A stretch of 64,000 bases of DNA from Eudorina sp. 2006-703-Eu-15. Lineage: Eukaryota > Chlorophyta > Chlorophyceae > Chlamydomonadales > Volvocaceae. Location: assembly GCA_003117195.1 (NCBI GenBank), contig BDSI01000006.1, positions 1,827,987-1,891,986 of the forward strand, in the 5' to 3' direction. Under the pieces are notes generated by a model, which was given only the letters and a program-made list of their open reading frames with translations, did no database searches and had not been told where the DNA came from. Position numbers and translations under genes: made by a program. Shown piece after piece: positions 45,741 to 57,090 of this stretch. The first letter of the stretch is position 1, and each line of letters starts with the position of its first letter.

Positions 45741-46644
45741 CCCCCACCCCCCAAAAACAGACCCCCCAGGCTCGCACGAACCCAAAAGCACCGAGATGCC
45801 GCCCAAGGCACAGGAGGCCAGGGCACGAGCACACCAAGGCGCCAAGCACGTCACGGCCGAACCCGGGTGCCCTCAAGCACGAGCACACTGCAGGGCCGCA
45901 CAACAGGGCGCCGCTCTGCCAGCCACGCCAACAGACGCCCGCCCGGCAGAGCACGAGCACGCCACGAGCAAGGGAAACGTCCAGGGCTGGTATCCTGCGG
46001 GGCGCAGCAAGCAGGCACACCCCTCCCTCGCCAACCCAACACTGGAGGCCCTCCCCCCTACAACACTGGCCCCCCTAGACCCCAGCACCCTCGAGGCCCC
46101 CACACAAAGCCGAGCTGAAGCCCCCTTTCACTTCTGCCCTACACAAACCGGAAACGGCTCACACAACAAAACCCCCCTGAGCTGGGCTGAGCTGATGCTG
46201 ATGCTGTAGCTGTAGCTGCGAGCTGAAACTAATCTGACATTACTGCGGCGGCAGCCTGTGGGGCTGGCACAGGGTGGGCCAGGGACAGATGGACCCGCAG
46301 CCTGGGCGCCTGCCCTTCGGCACGCTCGACAGAGCACAGGACACCTTCATGCGCCCATGAGGCTTCGAAGGCGTCCAGCGGAGCTGTCTTCAGCTGGGCG
46401 GTGATGTGTGAGAGTGGCAACCCAGCCATGGTGTCGTCGGGCAACACTGCCATCCGGAAATGCGCCCACATGAGCCGTTGGAGCTCGCTGACCACCTGGG
46501 TGACGACCGCTTCGGAGGGGCAGGGCTCGGTGTCAGCAGCTTGGTGGTGGCACCAGACGGCCCACAGCCAGGTGGCCCGAAGGGCGGTCCAGAGGGTTTG
46601 CAGGCCCGGGCTGGTTGGGTACTGGCCCCAGGCGGCGGCCCAGT

Positions 46645-46984
46645 CTAGGGCGGTTGTGAGCACCGCCTCTTCGTCGACTACAAAGAACATCTGCTCCGAC
46701 TTGATACGGCCCAAGTGCACGTCCTGAATCGGCGTCCAGACTACCGGAGTCCAGACTTGGTCCGGAGTGGACACTGGAACGCGCCGGATGCCGTACACAT
46801 CTTGGTTATACAGATGATCAGCTGGGAATAGGACGGTGCCAATAGCCTCACAGTACTCCTCATTGTAGAAGAACATGCCATCTTCACCTCCGAGGATTGT
46901 ACCAGCGCTCGCCACCCAGTGCTTTCCCGTTTGCATGACGAACTCGTGTGTCCGGGTGTCGACGACATCTGCATAACGTTGCAA
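46645..46984 (-). CDS. Unrecognised protein fragment next to the LINE pile
   Basis: From an ATG at 46984 the minus strand is open for about 113 codons before it runs into LINE V, where the frame continues by chance. The peptide has a normal, mixed composition (MQRYADVVDTR, GKHWVASAGTIL, FFYNEEYCEAIG, HLGRIKSEQMFFVVDEE), unlike the Ala/Pro/Arg-rich shadow frames around it. I recognise no family. It could be the interrupted end of a host gene, or part of another element such as a gag. A LINE insertion would have truncated it. Confidence 0.4.
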
Positions 46985-47630
46985 ATAGTTACCGTTAGGA
47001 CATTGCCCAGTAAACCAGAGTTGCCAAGGTAGGTGAACTCCGATGTATGTTGCTATTTATGAGGCCTCTTACCATATAATAGTGTCCACCTTCATGTACA
47101 AAACCAGACTCCACAGCCGCCTAGGTAGACGCAACGGTGCGCGGTCGCAGCCGCGGCGGCCCTTACCATAACCAGAGGAAGTGATAAGGTAAAAACAAAT
47201 CGTCTAAGTTGGATCATTCAGTATCACAGCTTGTTTACATGCTTGGCGAATAAAGATAACTTAGGTGTACCGACAACTTGCCCTTGTTGCCGTTCAATAA
47301 ACGACAAAATTTTACTAAAAATTTCTACTTGGTAGTTACCGGTCTGTAGACATTATTGTTAAGACCGGTAATAGGAGTGTTATGGGTTATGGTGATTACA
47401 GGGGTACCTGGCCCCGTTACTTTTCACACTTTACGGGGATAGGCACGTCAACATTACTATGCCCCGTAACGGGGTACCCCGTTACGGCGAGGTTACAGGG
47501 GGGAGGGACTTTACCCCGGGGTGACCCCCCCGAATGCTCCTATAGGGTCGGGCTTGCGCCTAATGGTGTGTCGGCAGTACTTCGGACTTCTTGTAATTCT
47601 AAAACGAATTCGATTGTCCTTCTCATTGAA
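46985..47630. other. AT-richer unassigned region with a GTTAC-rich palindrome
   Basis: No supported gene. Repeats of CCCCGTTAC and its complement cluster at 47410-47500, with a perfect 24-bp palindrome at 47464-47487 centred on GGGGTACCCC. No match to the gypsy LTR at 54821 is seen, so the gypsy element that follows has lost its 5' LTR or begins elsewhere. Confidence 0.5.
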
Positions 47631-48017
47631 ATGCCTCCTAATCGTGACAATGGTACCATCATTCAGTCTGAATTTGAGCGTTTGCAGCAACTTACTGGAC
47701 AGCATTTTATTCTTGATGCTTGTTCCGACAATCCTGGCCGCAACGCACCGTGTCCCAAATTCAACTGTCCTAAACGTAGCTTTCTTCGGGATAGCTGTAC
47801 TGGTCAGCATGTTTGGATGCATGCACCCTTCGATCAGCTTGAGCAATTCTTACGGCATTACTTGCAATGCAAAGCTTGGGCTCCTCATCTTACGTCTGGT
47901 AGTTTCCTGGTCCCGAAGTGGCAATCAGCTCGCTGGCGTCCGCTTCTCGCAGGCATGCAGCTTCTGCATACATACCCGCCGGGCTATCATCTTTTCCACA
48001 CGGTCTCCGTCATTTCT

Positions 48018-48065
48018 TTTTTTTTTTTTTGTTTCTGAAGGAACCAGGACTCGGGACGGGGTGCC
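48018..48065 (-). mobile_element. SINE tail fragment in the gypsy gene
   Basis: A T run with a G, then CTGAAGGAACC... to GGTGCC, flanked by TTTCT (48013-48017 and 48066-48070). Taking it out restores a continuous gypsy frame, which confirms the borders. Confidence 0.88.
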
Positions 48066-48875
48066 TTTCTGTATGTCTGTGTACGCGTACCAAGGGGGTT
48101 CCCTGGCCGGTCGAATTCTGGTATGATGCGCCGTCTGCTCCGCCATCCGATGTGAGTTGCGCTGTCCTGCCTGTTCCTGATCAGCCAGTACCGTTCACGG
48201 TCTCAAAAGGCTTGAAAATGTTGTTTTCTGGCTTGGTGTCTCATTCTGATGCGACCGTTCTCATCGACACGGGCAGTCAAGCTGCACACTTGCTTAATGC
48301 TGGCTTCGCCCATCACATTGGACTTCCTATCCTGCCTGATGCAACGTTGCCTACTGTTAAGGTCGGAGATGGCCACCCTACACCTGTGGCTGGTCGTGCC
48401 GTCATTCCTGTTCGGGTTCAAGGCTACAAGGCTTTGCTTGAATGTGCTGTGGTTGACCTCACTCCAGGTTTTAACCTCATCCTGGGCGGGGGAACCATGG
48501 ATCAATGCCACGGGTGCTATCATTGAGCTACACAACCAACAGTGTCGCTTGTCTTTGCATCCCGGGTCACCTGTTTTGCGTTGCTCCCCCGTCACTGACT
48601 TGCCTTCGCCGCCTAAACCTGACCCTTCTCCTGAGTCTGCCGCTGCTGCACAGTGCCACCTCATGCACTCTCTGTGTGACGGTGACGAGCTCTTCCTCTG
48701 CATGGTGACTGCCGTCAGTCTGCCTGCGGAGCCGCCACCGCAGGATCCTCCGCCTACTGCTGACGCTTTCACGCGCCAGGTTTGCACTTCTGTGCCGGGG
48801 GATTCTCCTGCTGAGTTGCATTTGCATGCATTGCTCATGGAGTGCTCTAAGTTATTTCCTGCTCAGTTACCAGCT

Positions 48876-51511
48876 GGTTACCAATTGGCAAGTGTCACTG
48901 GACAGCAACTGGGTCCGCAGCCCGTCCGGAGCTCTACTGGCTGCCCTGCCCAGCGGCCGCCTCGTCACCCCTGAACCAACAGCGGCCGGGGCAGCGGCCC
49001 CTGAAGCGTGGCTGGCGGCCTGTGTCCTACCAGGCAAAAAGCCGCGCCGCTTCTGGTCCCTGGCGGAGCGGCTGGCGTACCAGGCTGCCCCACCGGCTGA
49101 GCGGCCGGCCTTGTGGCCAACCGAGAACCAGCTCCTGGGCCCCTGGAGCGAGGTGCAGTGCCACCCCCTCAGTCATGGCCACGGCGCCCTGCCACTGGTA
49201 CACTACACAGTCTGCGAAACTCGCCGCCGTCTCACAGCTGCACGCCTGGCTTTGGGAGACCACGGCCCAGGACCCCTGACGCCCGCTGCGTGGCCTACAC
49301 TCCCGGGTAATCGCAGTGCACTCACAGTCCTGGAGGAGGAATGGAGACGGCAGCATGCAGCCAACCGGGCCCCCAGCCATAGCAGCTGGTTCAGGGTGCA
49401 CCCAGTCCAGCATGCAGCCTGGATGCGGCCACGTTGCAACCCACTCTCCCCGTTCACAGCCAGTGTCACTCAGCTGCCGGCAACTCAGCGGCGTCCTCAC
49501 AGCCGGGGGACCCAGGGGCAGGCCCCTCGACAGCTGGGCCATCTACCTTCATCAACCACCACCCCGCAGGGGCGCTGCAAGGGAGCCCGCCGGACCTACC
49601 AGATCAGCTGGCCCCCGTGGACCCACCCGCCCCGCCGGACCCACCTGACCTGCCAGACCCACCTGACCCGCCTGAACCGCCAGACCCGCCGGGCTTGGGT
49701 GCACCCACGGCGGCCCAGAAGCACAAGACCTGGCAGCGGCTGTGGGACAGCCCGGCCAGCGACCGGGCCAAGGCCCTGGTGTGGCGGCTGCACCATGCAC
49801 GGCTCCCGTGCGGCCTGTACCTAGCAACCAAAGGCCGGCCAGACCGCGCCGCCTGCAGCCACCCACCCTGCCAACAGCCACAGCAGCAGCCACAGCAGCA
49901 GCCACAGCAGCAGCAGCCACGGCGATGGCGGCCAGAACCGTGCCTGGACAGCTTGACCCACATCTTTGTGGCCTGCCCGGCGTACCAGGGTGCTCGTGAG
50001 TGGCTGGTGGCTCTCTGGGGGGCCATCACCGGGGGGCCCGGCCCCCAATGATGAGCGTTGAACTGCTGCTGGGAGACTGGGCCGCCGCCTGGGGCCAGTA
50101 CCCAACCATCCCGGGCCTGCAAACCCTCTGGACCGCCCTTCGGGCCACCTGGCTGTGGGCCGTCTGGTGCCACCACCAAGCCGCTGACACCGAGCCCTGC
50201 CCCTCTGAAGCGGTCGTCACCCAGGTGGTCAGCGAGCTCCAACGGCTCATGTGGGCGCATTTCCGGATGGCAGCGTTGCCCGACGACACCATGGCTGGGT
50301 TGCCACTCTCACACATCACCGCCCAGCTGAAGACAGCTCCGCTGGACACCTTCGAAGCCTCGTGGGCGCATGAAGGTGTCCTGTGCTCTGTCGAGCGTGC
50401 CGAAGGGCAGGCACCCAGGCTGCGGGTCCATCTGTCCCTGGCCCACCCTGTGCCAGCCCCACAGGCTGCCGCCGCAGTAATGTCAGATTAGTTTCAGCTC
50501 GCAGCTACAGCTACAGCATCAGCTCAGCCCAGCTCCAGGGGGTTTTGTTGTGTGAGCCGTTTCCGGTTTGTGTAGGGCAGTAGTGAAAGGGGGTTTCAGT
50601 TCGGCTTTGTGTGGGGGCCTCGAGGGTGCTGGGGTCTAGGGGGCCAGTGTTGTAGGGGTGAGGGCCTCCAGGGTTGGGTTGGCGAGGGAGGGGTGTGCCT
50701 GCTTGCTTCGCCCCGCAGGGTACCAGCCCTAGACGTTTCCCTTGCTCGTGGCGTGCTCGTGCTCTGCCGGGCCGGCGTCTGTTGGCGTGGCTGGTGGAGC
50801 GGCGCCCTGTTGTGCGGCCCTGCGGTGTGCTCGTGCTCGAGACCCTACCGAGCGGCACCCGGGTTCAGCCGTGACGTGCTTGGCGCCTTGGTGTGCTCGT
50901 GCCCTGGCCTCCTGTGCCTTGGGCGGCACCTTGTTGCTTTTGGGTTCGTGCGAGCCTGGGGGGTCTGTTTTTGGGGGGTGGGGGGTTTGGGTTCCTTTGG
51001 TTGGGCGGTCTGGTGTGTCTCCTTCTGTTGGGAGTTCCGGTGTTCCCTGGGGCTGCTGCAGGTTGTTGCTTCCGTTTGTTTGCTTTGTGTCTTCTGTGGC
51101 TGCTGCAGTTGGGTGTTGCCCTGTTTCTTTGGGTAGTGTTTGCCTCGTTGCTGTCTTCTGGTTTTGTAGCTCTTTTTCTTTCCTTTTTTTTTTTTGTCTT
51201 TTGTTGTTTGTTGGTGGGTGGGTCGTCTTTGGCCTTCCGTCTCGCCTGTTGGCCTGGAGTAGGAGGTGCGGCCTTGTTGTGCCGTTTTGCCGCTTTGGGA
51301 GCTTTTCTCTCCCTCTGCCGCCCTGTCCCTGTCCCCGTCCTGTCTGTGAGGTTGGCGTTGCTTGGTTCCCTTTCCTTCTGGTTGGTGCCTCTGGGGCTCG
51401 GTTGCGGTGTGGTGGTCTTTGCTTGCCGTCTGGCCTTCTTCCCGGCTTGCTGCTTGGTCTGCTTCCGTCCCTTTGTCCTTGTAACGTCCCTCTCAGAAAA
51501 AAAAAAAAAAA
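48876..51511 (+). mobile_element. LINE Y, 2.6 kb, splitting the gypsy gene
   Basis: Seven filler bases, then ORF2 from WQVSLDSNWVRS through zf-RVT to its stop, the 3' UTR and CTCTCAG plus its A run. Target duplication ACCAGCT at 48869-48875 and 51512-51518. The gypsy protein resumes right after (VATVDRSLLDI). Confidence 0.92.
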
Positions 51512-54299
51512 ACCAGCTAGCGTCGCTACAGTCGACCGCAGTCTGCTGGACATCATCTCGCTAGAACCTGGTGTGTGTCCTCCCGCTCAGCGTATGTTTC
51601 GTTACTCTATCACTGAACAGGATTAAATGCGTCGTCAAATAACTGAGTTACTTGAGAAAGGGTTCATTGAGTCGTCTGCTTCGCCGTACGGTGCTCCTGT
51701 TCTCTTTGTTAAGAAGAAGGATGGAAGTATTCGTATGTGTGTTGATTATCGTGTTCTTAATCGTCAAACGGTCAAGAACCGTTATCCCCTTCCTCGCATT
51801 GACGATTTACTTGATCGTCTTGCTGGTGCTAGTGTCTTCAGTTCATTTGATATGATGCAGGCGTATCATCAAATTGCCTTGCGTCCTGAAGAACGTGAAT
51901 GTTCGGCGTTCCGTACACTGTTCGGTCATTACCAGTACCGTGTCATGCCTTTCGGTTTAACTAACACTCCTGCGGTATTTCAAACTGCTGTTAATCGTCT
52001 ATTTGCAGATCTTTCTTACATGGTTGTCTACTTGGATGACATCCTGGTCTTCTCTAATACTGCAGTCGAGCATGTCGAGCATTGCGCTGAAGTGCTTAAG
52101 CGTCTGGCTAATGCTCAGTATTTCTGCAAATTGTCTAAGTGTGAATTCTTCAAGAAATCCGTTTCCTTCCTTGGGCACGTTGTGTCTGCGGATGGTGTCA
52201 AACTGGATCCCTCGAAGATTGCTGTAATTCAAAATTGGCCTTTACCAACTAGTGTGTCTGAGTTACGATCATTTCTCGGGCTTGCCAATTACTTCCGCAA
52301 ATTCATTAAGGCCTACAGTGCTATGGTCGCTCCTCTCACGGCCCTCCTGTCTTCAAAGGCTCGTTGGCCGCATGATTGGAACGAATCATGTGGTAAGGCT
52401 TTCCAAGCCGTTAAACGAAGATGCACTTATGTTGCCTCCTACTTTTCTGGTTCCTGACCCGCGTCAACCGTTTGAGGTCATTGCGGATGCCTCAGGCGTG
52501 GCTCTTGGTGCTATTCTGCTTCAGTATGGTCGTCCTGTGGCTTTTGAAAGTCGTAAATTAACCCCTGCTGAGCAAAACTATCAAACTACTGAACGTGAGC
52601 TCCTCGCTGTCGTTCATGCGCTGAAAGTCTGGCGTTCTTACCTTGACGGTGTGAAATTTGCTGTGCTTACTGATCATGAGCCCAACACTTCCTTACACAC
52701 TCAAACTGTGCTGTCTCGTTGGCAGGCGAGGTGGTTGGAGTTTCTGGAGTCGTTCGAGTGGCAGTACCGTGTGGGGTGAGGCAATCCTGCTGACCCATTG
52801 TCTCGGTTTCCGGGACACCTTGATACACACGCGGCAACAGTTATGATGATTCGTGCCACGAAGGCTTTGGGGCATATTGCCACTTTGCCTGGCGCCACCT
52901 CAGAGTTATCAAGCTCTATTCCGGACTTCGAACAACATGTTCTTGATGGCTATACTACTGATCCCTGGTTTGCTAATCCGGTTAATCTTGCTGATGAACG
53001 TTACTCTCATCGCAATGGTTTCTGGTTCCGTCAACAGACCATTCATAATTGTACTGTCGAAGCTCTGGTCATTCCTGACACTCATGACCTGCGTAATCGC
53101 GTTTTAACTCTATGTCATGATCATCCTTTGTCTGGTCATCTCGGTACTCATAAGACAACTGACTTAGTCCTGCGTCACTTTTGGTGGCGGGGAGTCCGTC
53201 GGTTCGTTCATAATTACTGCAAGACATGTGACTCATGTCAGCGTGTTAAGCCTGAGCATACTCATCCTGCGGGTACACTCCGTCCGCATGCGATTCCGCT
53301 CGAATGTTGGCATGAAGTTTCCATGGATTTTGTTACTGACTTGCCTATGGATTCACGTGGCCACAATGCTATCTTTGTCGTGGTGGATAAACTCACGAAG
53401 ATGGTTCATTTCGCTCCTTGCCGTACTGACATCGATGCTGTACAAGCAGCTGAGCTGTTCATTCAGACGGTAATACGTCTTCATCCAAGGTCATTTGTGA
53501 TCGTGATCCTAAATTTACTTCGGCATTCTTTACGTCTCTGTTCTCACTAATGAAAGTCGATCTGGCTTTAAGTACTGCTTATCATCCTCAGACGGATGGG
53601 CAAACGGAACGTAAGAATCATGATTTAAAGACATGCTACGGCATTACGTACCTGGAGACTTAACTACTTGGTCGCGTTTCCTTCCTATGGTGGAGTTTGC
53701 TCTTAATAACTCTTACCATGAGGCTACTAAGTCCACTCCTTTCCGTTTGAATTACGGTTTTGAACCTCTCACTCCGGCGTCTCAACTCATCCGCCAGATT
53801 GGGGAACGGAAAGCTACTAATCGTCGCGAAGTGTTTGAAAATGAGGCTCTTCATAATAATATTGCCTTATCTTTTTCTACTGACATGCAGTCTGCACTGG
53901 AACGTGCTAAAGAGTGTTTGCGTGTTGCGCGTGAGCGTATGATTCGCTTCACTAATGAGAAACACACTGAACGAACATTCAATGTTGGTGATCATGTGCT
54001 TCTCAATACTAAGCACATGCGGTTATCTGGTCCTCGTAAGCTCCTTCCTCGGTTCATCGGTCCTTTCTCCGTGACTGATGTGATCAACCCGGTGGCTTAC
54101 CGCTTGGATCTTCCTACTAACGTGCGTGTTCATAATGTCTTTCATGTCTCACTTCTCAAGCCGTACTTGGATGGTGGAGTATGGGGCGCGGGTCTATGGT
54201 GGGGCTTGGATGGTGGATGTGTTCCGCTACCTCCTCCACCTGAAATCGTGGATGGTGCTCTTGAGTTTGAAGATGAGAAAATCCTTGACCATAAAGTCA

Positions 54300-54331
54300 A
54301 GGTTTTAGTTGCTGGTTCCTTCAGAAAAAAA
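54300..54331 (+). mobile_element. SINE tail fragment, 32 bp, in the gypsy chromodomain
   Basis: Twelve filler bases, then CTGGTTCCTTCAG and an A run, flanked by AAAGTCA (54293-54299 and 54332-54338). Removing it rejoins the chromodomain frame. Confidence 0.88.
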
Positions 54332-54386
54332 AAGTCATTAAATCGAAAGATACTCAGAAACGTGGGCATAAACGTTTCTTCCTCCT

Positions 54387-54477
54387 TTTTTTTTTTTTTT
54401 TTTTTTCTGAGAGGGACGTTACAAGGACAAAGGGACGGAAGCAGACCAAGCAGCAAGCCGGGAAGAAGGCCAGACGG
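54387..54477 (-). mobile_element. LINE tail fragment, 91 bp, in the gypsy chromodomain
   Basis: T run and about 72 bases of reversed LINE end, with CCT on both sides (54384-54386 and 54478-54480). Removing it gives FFLLRWKG, the expected chromodomain sequence. Confidence 0.9.
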
Positions 54478-54807
54478 CCTACGTTGGAAAGGCCAAGGCC
54501 CTGAGTACGACTCTTGGGAGCCTGAATCCAACCTTACTAACTGCGCTGATCTCCTGCGTGCCTACTGGGCTACTGCGACACCTCCTGCCCCTTCGTCCCA
54601 ACCCTCTGTTGAGGTTGTTCCTACTGCTCCTGTTGAGGTGCGTACTATTCATTCAGGTCGTTCTGTCAAACCACCTGTCCGGTCATTCCTTCTTCTCATG
54701 TCCCGCTCCAATCCCGTCAGTGAAGCCTTTATTTAATGCTTTGCTCTTACACGGTGTCCCGTGGCGGCGGTCTTGAAGCAGGTGTCTATCGGGACGACTA
54801 GACACTT

Positions 54808-54820
54808 AAGGGGGGACGAC
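54808..54820 (+). promoter_or_regulatory. Polypurine tract of the right gypsy element
   Basis: AAGGGGGGACGAC precedes the LTR start TGTTACG. It is shorter and less pure than the tract of the left element. Confidence 0.65.
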
Positions 54821-55332
54821 TGTTACGTTCTTAACTCCTGTTTCATGCATTATTATGTCATTAATATTCTACGTGGAGTTACCTCACACTAAGACCGTAC
54901 GTCGGTTTCATTCGGTACCGCCTTGCGGCTATATAATTAATTCGGTTAGTCCCGTTAAGGTGGACATTGGTCTTCAAGTGCCAACTAACCGGTAACATTG
55001 TACTTTACGCTTCCGCATTCTCTCACATTCGTATTAGAGTAATATCAATACTTCAAGACTTCAATACTTCAATACTTCAATACTTCAATACTTCAATACT
55101 TCAATACTTCAATACTTCCATACTTCAACGCTTCGCCACCATAAACACCTGTTCAACTTTGGTCGCTGTTTCGCGATTTTAACTTTCACAATTAATCTTC
55201 TCGCATTCGTCTTTTGATATCACTCAAGTTACGGCTCAGCTTTGCGGCTTTGACTTGGACCGCGTTTCACTACTTCCAACGACTATATCATAGCGCCCGT
55301 TTCCAGGCTCCGTTCCTATCCAGTTTACAACA
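54821..55332 (+). repeat. 3' LTR of the right gypsy element
   Basis: 512 bp from TGTTACG to TTTACAACA, with TGTT/AACA inverted ends. It contains an 8-bp tandem repeat (ATACTTCA, about 55048-55127, near ten units). Its 3' half recurs at 16344-16584 and 32371-32611 with a shorter repeat array, so related LTRs are scattered in the region. Confidence 0.8.
55048..55127 (+). repeat. ATACTTCA minisatellite in the LTR
   Basis: About ten head-to-tail 8-bp units with few changes. The LTR fragments at 16344 and 32371 carry about five, so the array varies in length. Confidence 0.85.
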
Positions 55333-55912
55333 GTATTACCTGCTCTTCCGTTTGGGTCAAGATCTGGGCTGCTCACTGTCGTCCAGTATTTCCTGCGGTG
55401 CGGCTCTCATGGCGCCGGCCAACTTGGAGCTGCTGGGCGCAACCTGACCGGCCTACTGCTGGTGAATCTTCGCTCTTCGGTGTTGCCCTTTGTGGCAACT
55501 GCCGTGGACGGAGCTGCTCTGGAGCCCTCGTCGACTCTGGTGTGCTGCGCCCTGTAGGGGCACCCGCTTGCCTGGTCTAGCTCTGTCAGGAGGGCCTGGG
55601 GCGGGTTCCCAGGGCGGGGTTTGTTTTGGGGTTTGCTAGGTGTCGGGGTTTGGTGGCTGTTTTGGGGCTCTGGTCTGTTTTTGGGGTGCTTGCGGGGTGT
55701 TTGTCCTGCTGTTGTTGTGTTTTCCCTTGCCTGGCTGGTGGTTCTCCCCAGCACACAGCAGTGCTCTCAGCCGGCAGCTTTAGCAGCACCAGGGCTCTCA
55801 CGGGTGGAGCGCAAGTCCCCCTTTGAGCTGCCTGCCACGGGTCCCTCACAGCAGAGTTGGGGGCCCAGCAACCGCCGCGCAGTGTGGCGGGTGCACAGCC
55901 GCAGCGACAGCC

Positions 55913-55939
55913 ACGGCAGCAGCAGCAGCAACAGCAGCC

Positions 55940-56002
<63 letters not shown>

Positions 56003-56026
56003 GCAGCAGCGACAGCAACAGCAGCA
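55913..56026 (+). repeat. CAG-rich triplet tract at the ORF1 start of LINE Z
   Basis: Mostly CAG with CAA, CCG and GAC interruptions. It reads as poly-Ala in the ORF1 frame and poly-Ser or poly-Gln in the others. Confidence 0.9.
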
Positions 56027-57090
56027 ATGAATTGCCGTGCGGGACCCCTGCCTTCCGACCCTGCCCGCTGGCCCAGGGATGGGCCCCTGACCAGGGCTCC
56101 ACGGGCCTTTGCACCGGCCTCTGCCGCAGTACCCGCCTCCATGCGCCGGCACCGCCTGCCGCTGCCGGGGGCGCCTGCTGGCTGGGCCACTGCCCCGGCT
56201 GCTGTCCTCCCTGTGTGGCGTGCACAGCCTGGCCGGGCCCTGCCAGGAGCGTCGCTGACCACTGAACTCAAGGCGGTGGACCTTCTCATTCAGCCCCGCC
56301 TCCTGGTGGGGGCCTCGTTTCCCGCCACACATGGTGTACTTCCAGACTCGTGCCTTCAGCAGGCATGTGCTGCGGCCGTCAGCGCGGCACTGGCTGCCAG
56401 CAAACCCGGCGACTTCGTCAACCAGGCCGTCCATGGCCAAGGCCGCTCCACCAGTGTCGTGCTGGGCTCCTGCCCTGGGCTTAGTGGTGAAAATGCTGTG
56501 GCAGCTCTGCTGCGCCAGCACCACCTCCCTGTTGTTGCTGGAGGGCTGCAACTTCAGGTGCTGGTCCAGCCGTTGTATGTGCCCCTGCGCCCGCACACCC
56601 ACAAGCTAGTCATCACCGGGCTACCGGGCGCCTTTGCTCTGGAGGGCGTCTCAGGGGTCCTGCTCCACTGTGCGGGCCTGGTGGACTCCACGGCTGCTGG
56701 CGCCGACCTTGTGGCCGGCGAGCTCCTTGGGGACCCCCTGGCTCGGGGCGGCACGCCTGCCGGCAGCCTCCCTGATGCCTCCCACCTGGTGGCTTTCATT
56801 CAGGCCCCCGCATCAGACCCCGACCTGGGCCGCCTGCCCCGGGCGTTTCACATTGGAGAGCAGACGGTGCGCATCAGCATCATCGACCTGAGAAGCGTGT
56901 CAGGGGGCCCTGCCGCGGCCGGCCCCCGTGATGGGGCTCACCCCGCTGGCCCCACAGCTGCGGGCCCCACCCTGGCGGACACTGACATGCCTGACGTACC
57001 GGTGGCCGGCGGTCCAGCTCCGGCAGCACCGCAGCCCGCAGCGCCGTCCGCTCCCGCGGCCCTCAGTGACAGGCCCGGGCCCCCTCGGCC
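56027..57090 (+). CDS. LINE ORF1 protein (gag-like), 3' end deleted
   Basis: The ATG at 56027 directly follows the CAG tract; the frame is open further up (from 55784) without another ATG, so a start inside the poly-Ala part is possible. The protein has an Ala/Pro/Arg-rich N terminus, a folded central part (TTELKAVDLLIQPRLLVG, VLGSCPGLSGENAVAALLRQ, HKLVITGLPGAFALEGVSG, GEQTVRISIIDL) that may be an RNA-binding domain, and a Pro/Ala-rich linker. In LINE N the frame goes on (WWRRQGPTPGEPDN); here it is cut by the internal deletion and reads nonsense after 57090. By position it is the RNA-binding partner of ORF2. I see no zinc knuckle in what is left. Confidence 0.7.

Larger units (their letters stand above)
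44957..46646 (-). mobile_element. LINE V, with nested SINE W and LINE X
   Basis: T run, 3' UTR and ORF2 C terminus. Right of 46646 the sequence is unique, not LINE T, so the right border is rearranged or is the true edge of the pile. About 24 bp are missing at 45870, as in LINE H. Confidence 0.85.
47631..54736 (+). pseudogene. pol: Decayed Ty3/gypsy polyprotein with an N-terminal methyltransferase-like domain
   Basis: In order: a DNA N6-adenine methyltransferase-like domain (FILDACSDN, then HVWMHAPF, 47631-48012); aspartic protease VLIDTGSQA near 48260; a linker; after LINE Y the RT ([10 protein letters not shown], motif C YLDD near 52029), RNase H (ADASG, LTDHEP, 52430-52777), integrase zinc finger (HPLSGHLGTHKT, CKTCDSC), integrase core (MDFVTD; CDRDPKF and TERKN, 35 residues apart) and a chromodomain (LRWKGQGPEYDSWEPE). 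Damage: frameshifts near 48490, 52420, 53470 and 53625, a TAA before the RT at 51625, a TGA at 52778-52780, a SINE tail at 48018, LINE Y, and two tails at 54300 and 54387. Its codons are less GC-rich than those of all neighbours. The element is dead. Confidence 0.88.

Noticed and set aside
47150..47240. rRNA 3' end (a GGATCATT-like stretch)
   Set aside because: Only a few bases match; no surrounding rRNA helices.
2..54736. Host use of TAA/TAG as Gln throughout
   Set aside because: The left gypsy pol ends cleanly at TAA and LINE ORF2 at TAG, so general reassignment is not supported by this window.
55048..55127. CRISPR-like array
   Set aside because: Eight-base units without spacers; a minisatellite in an LTR.
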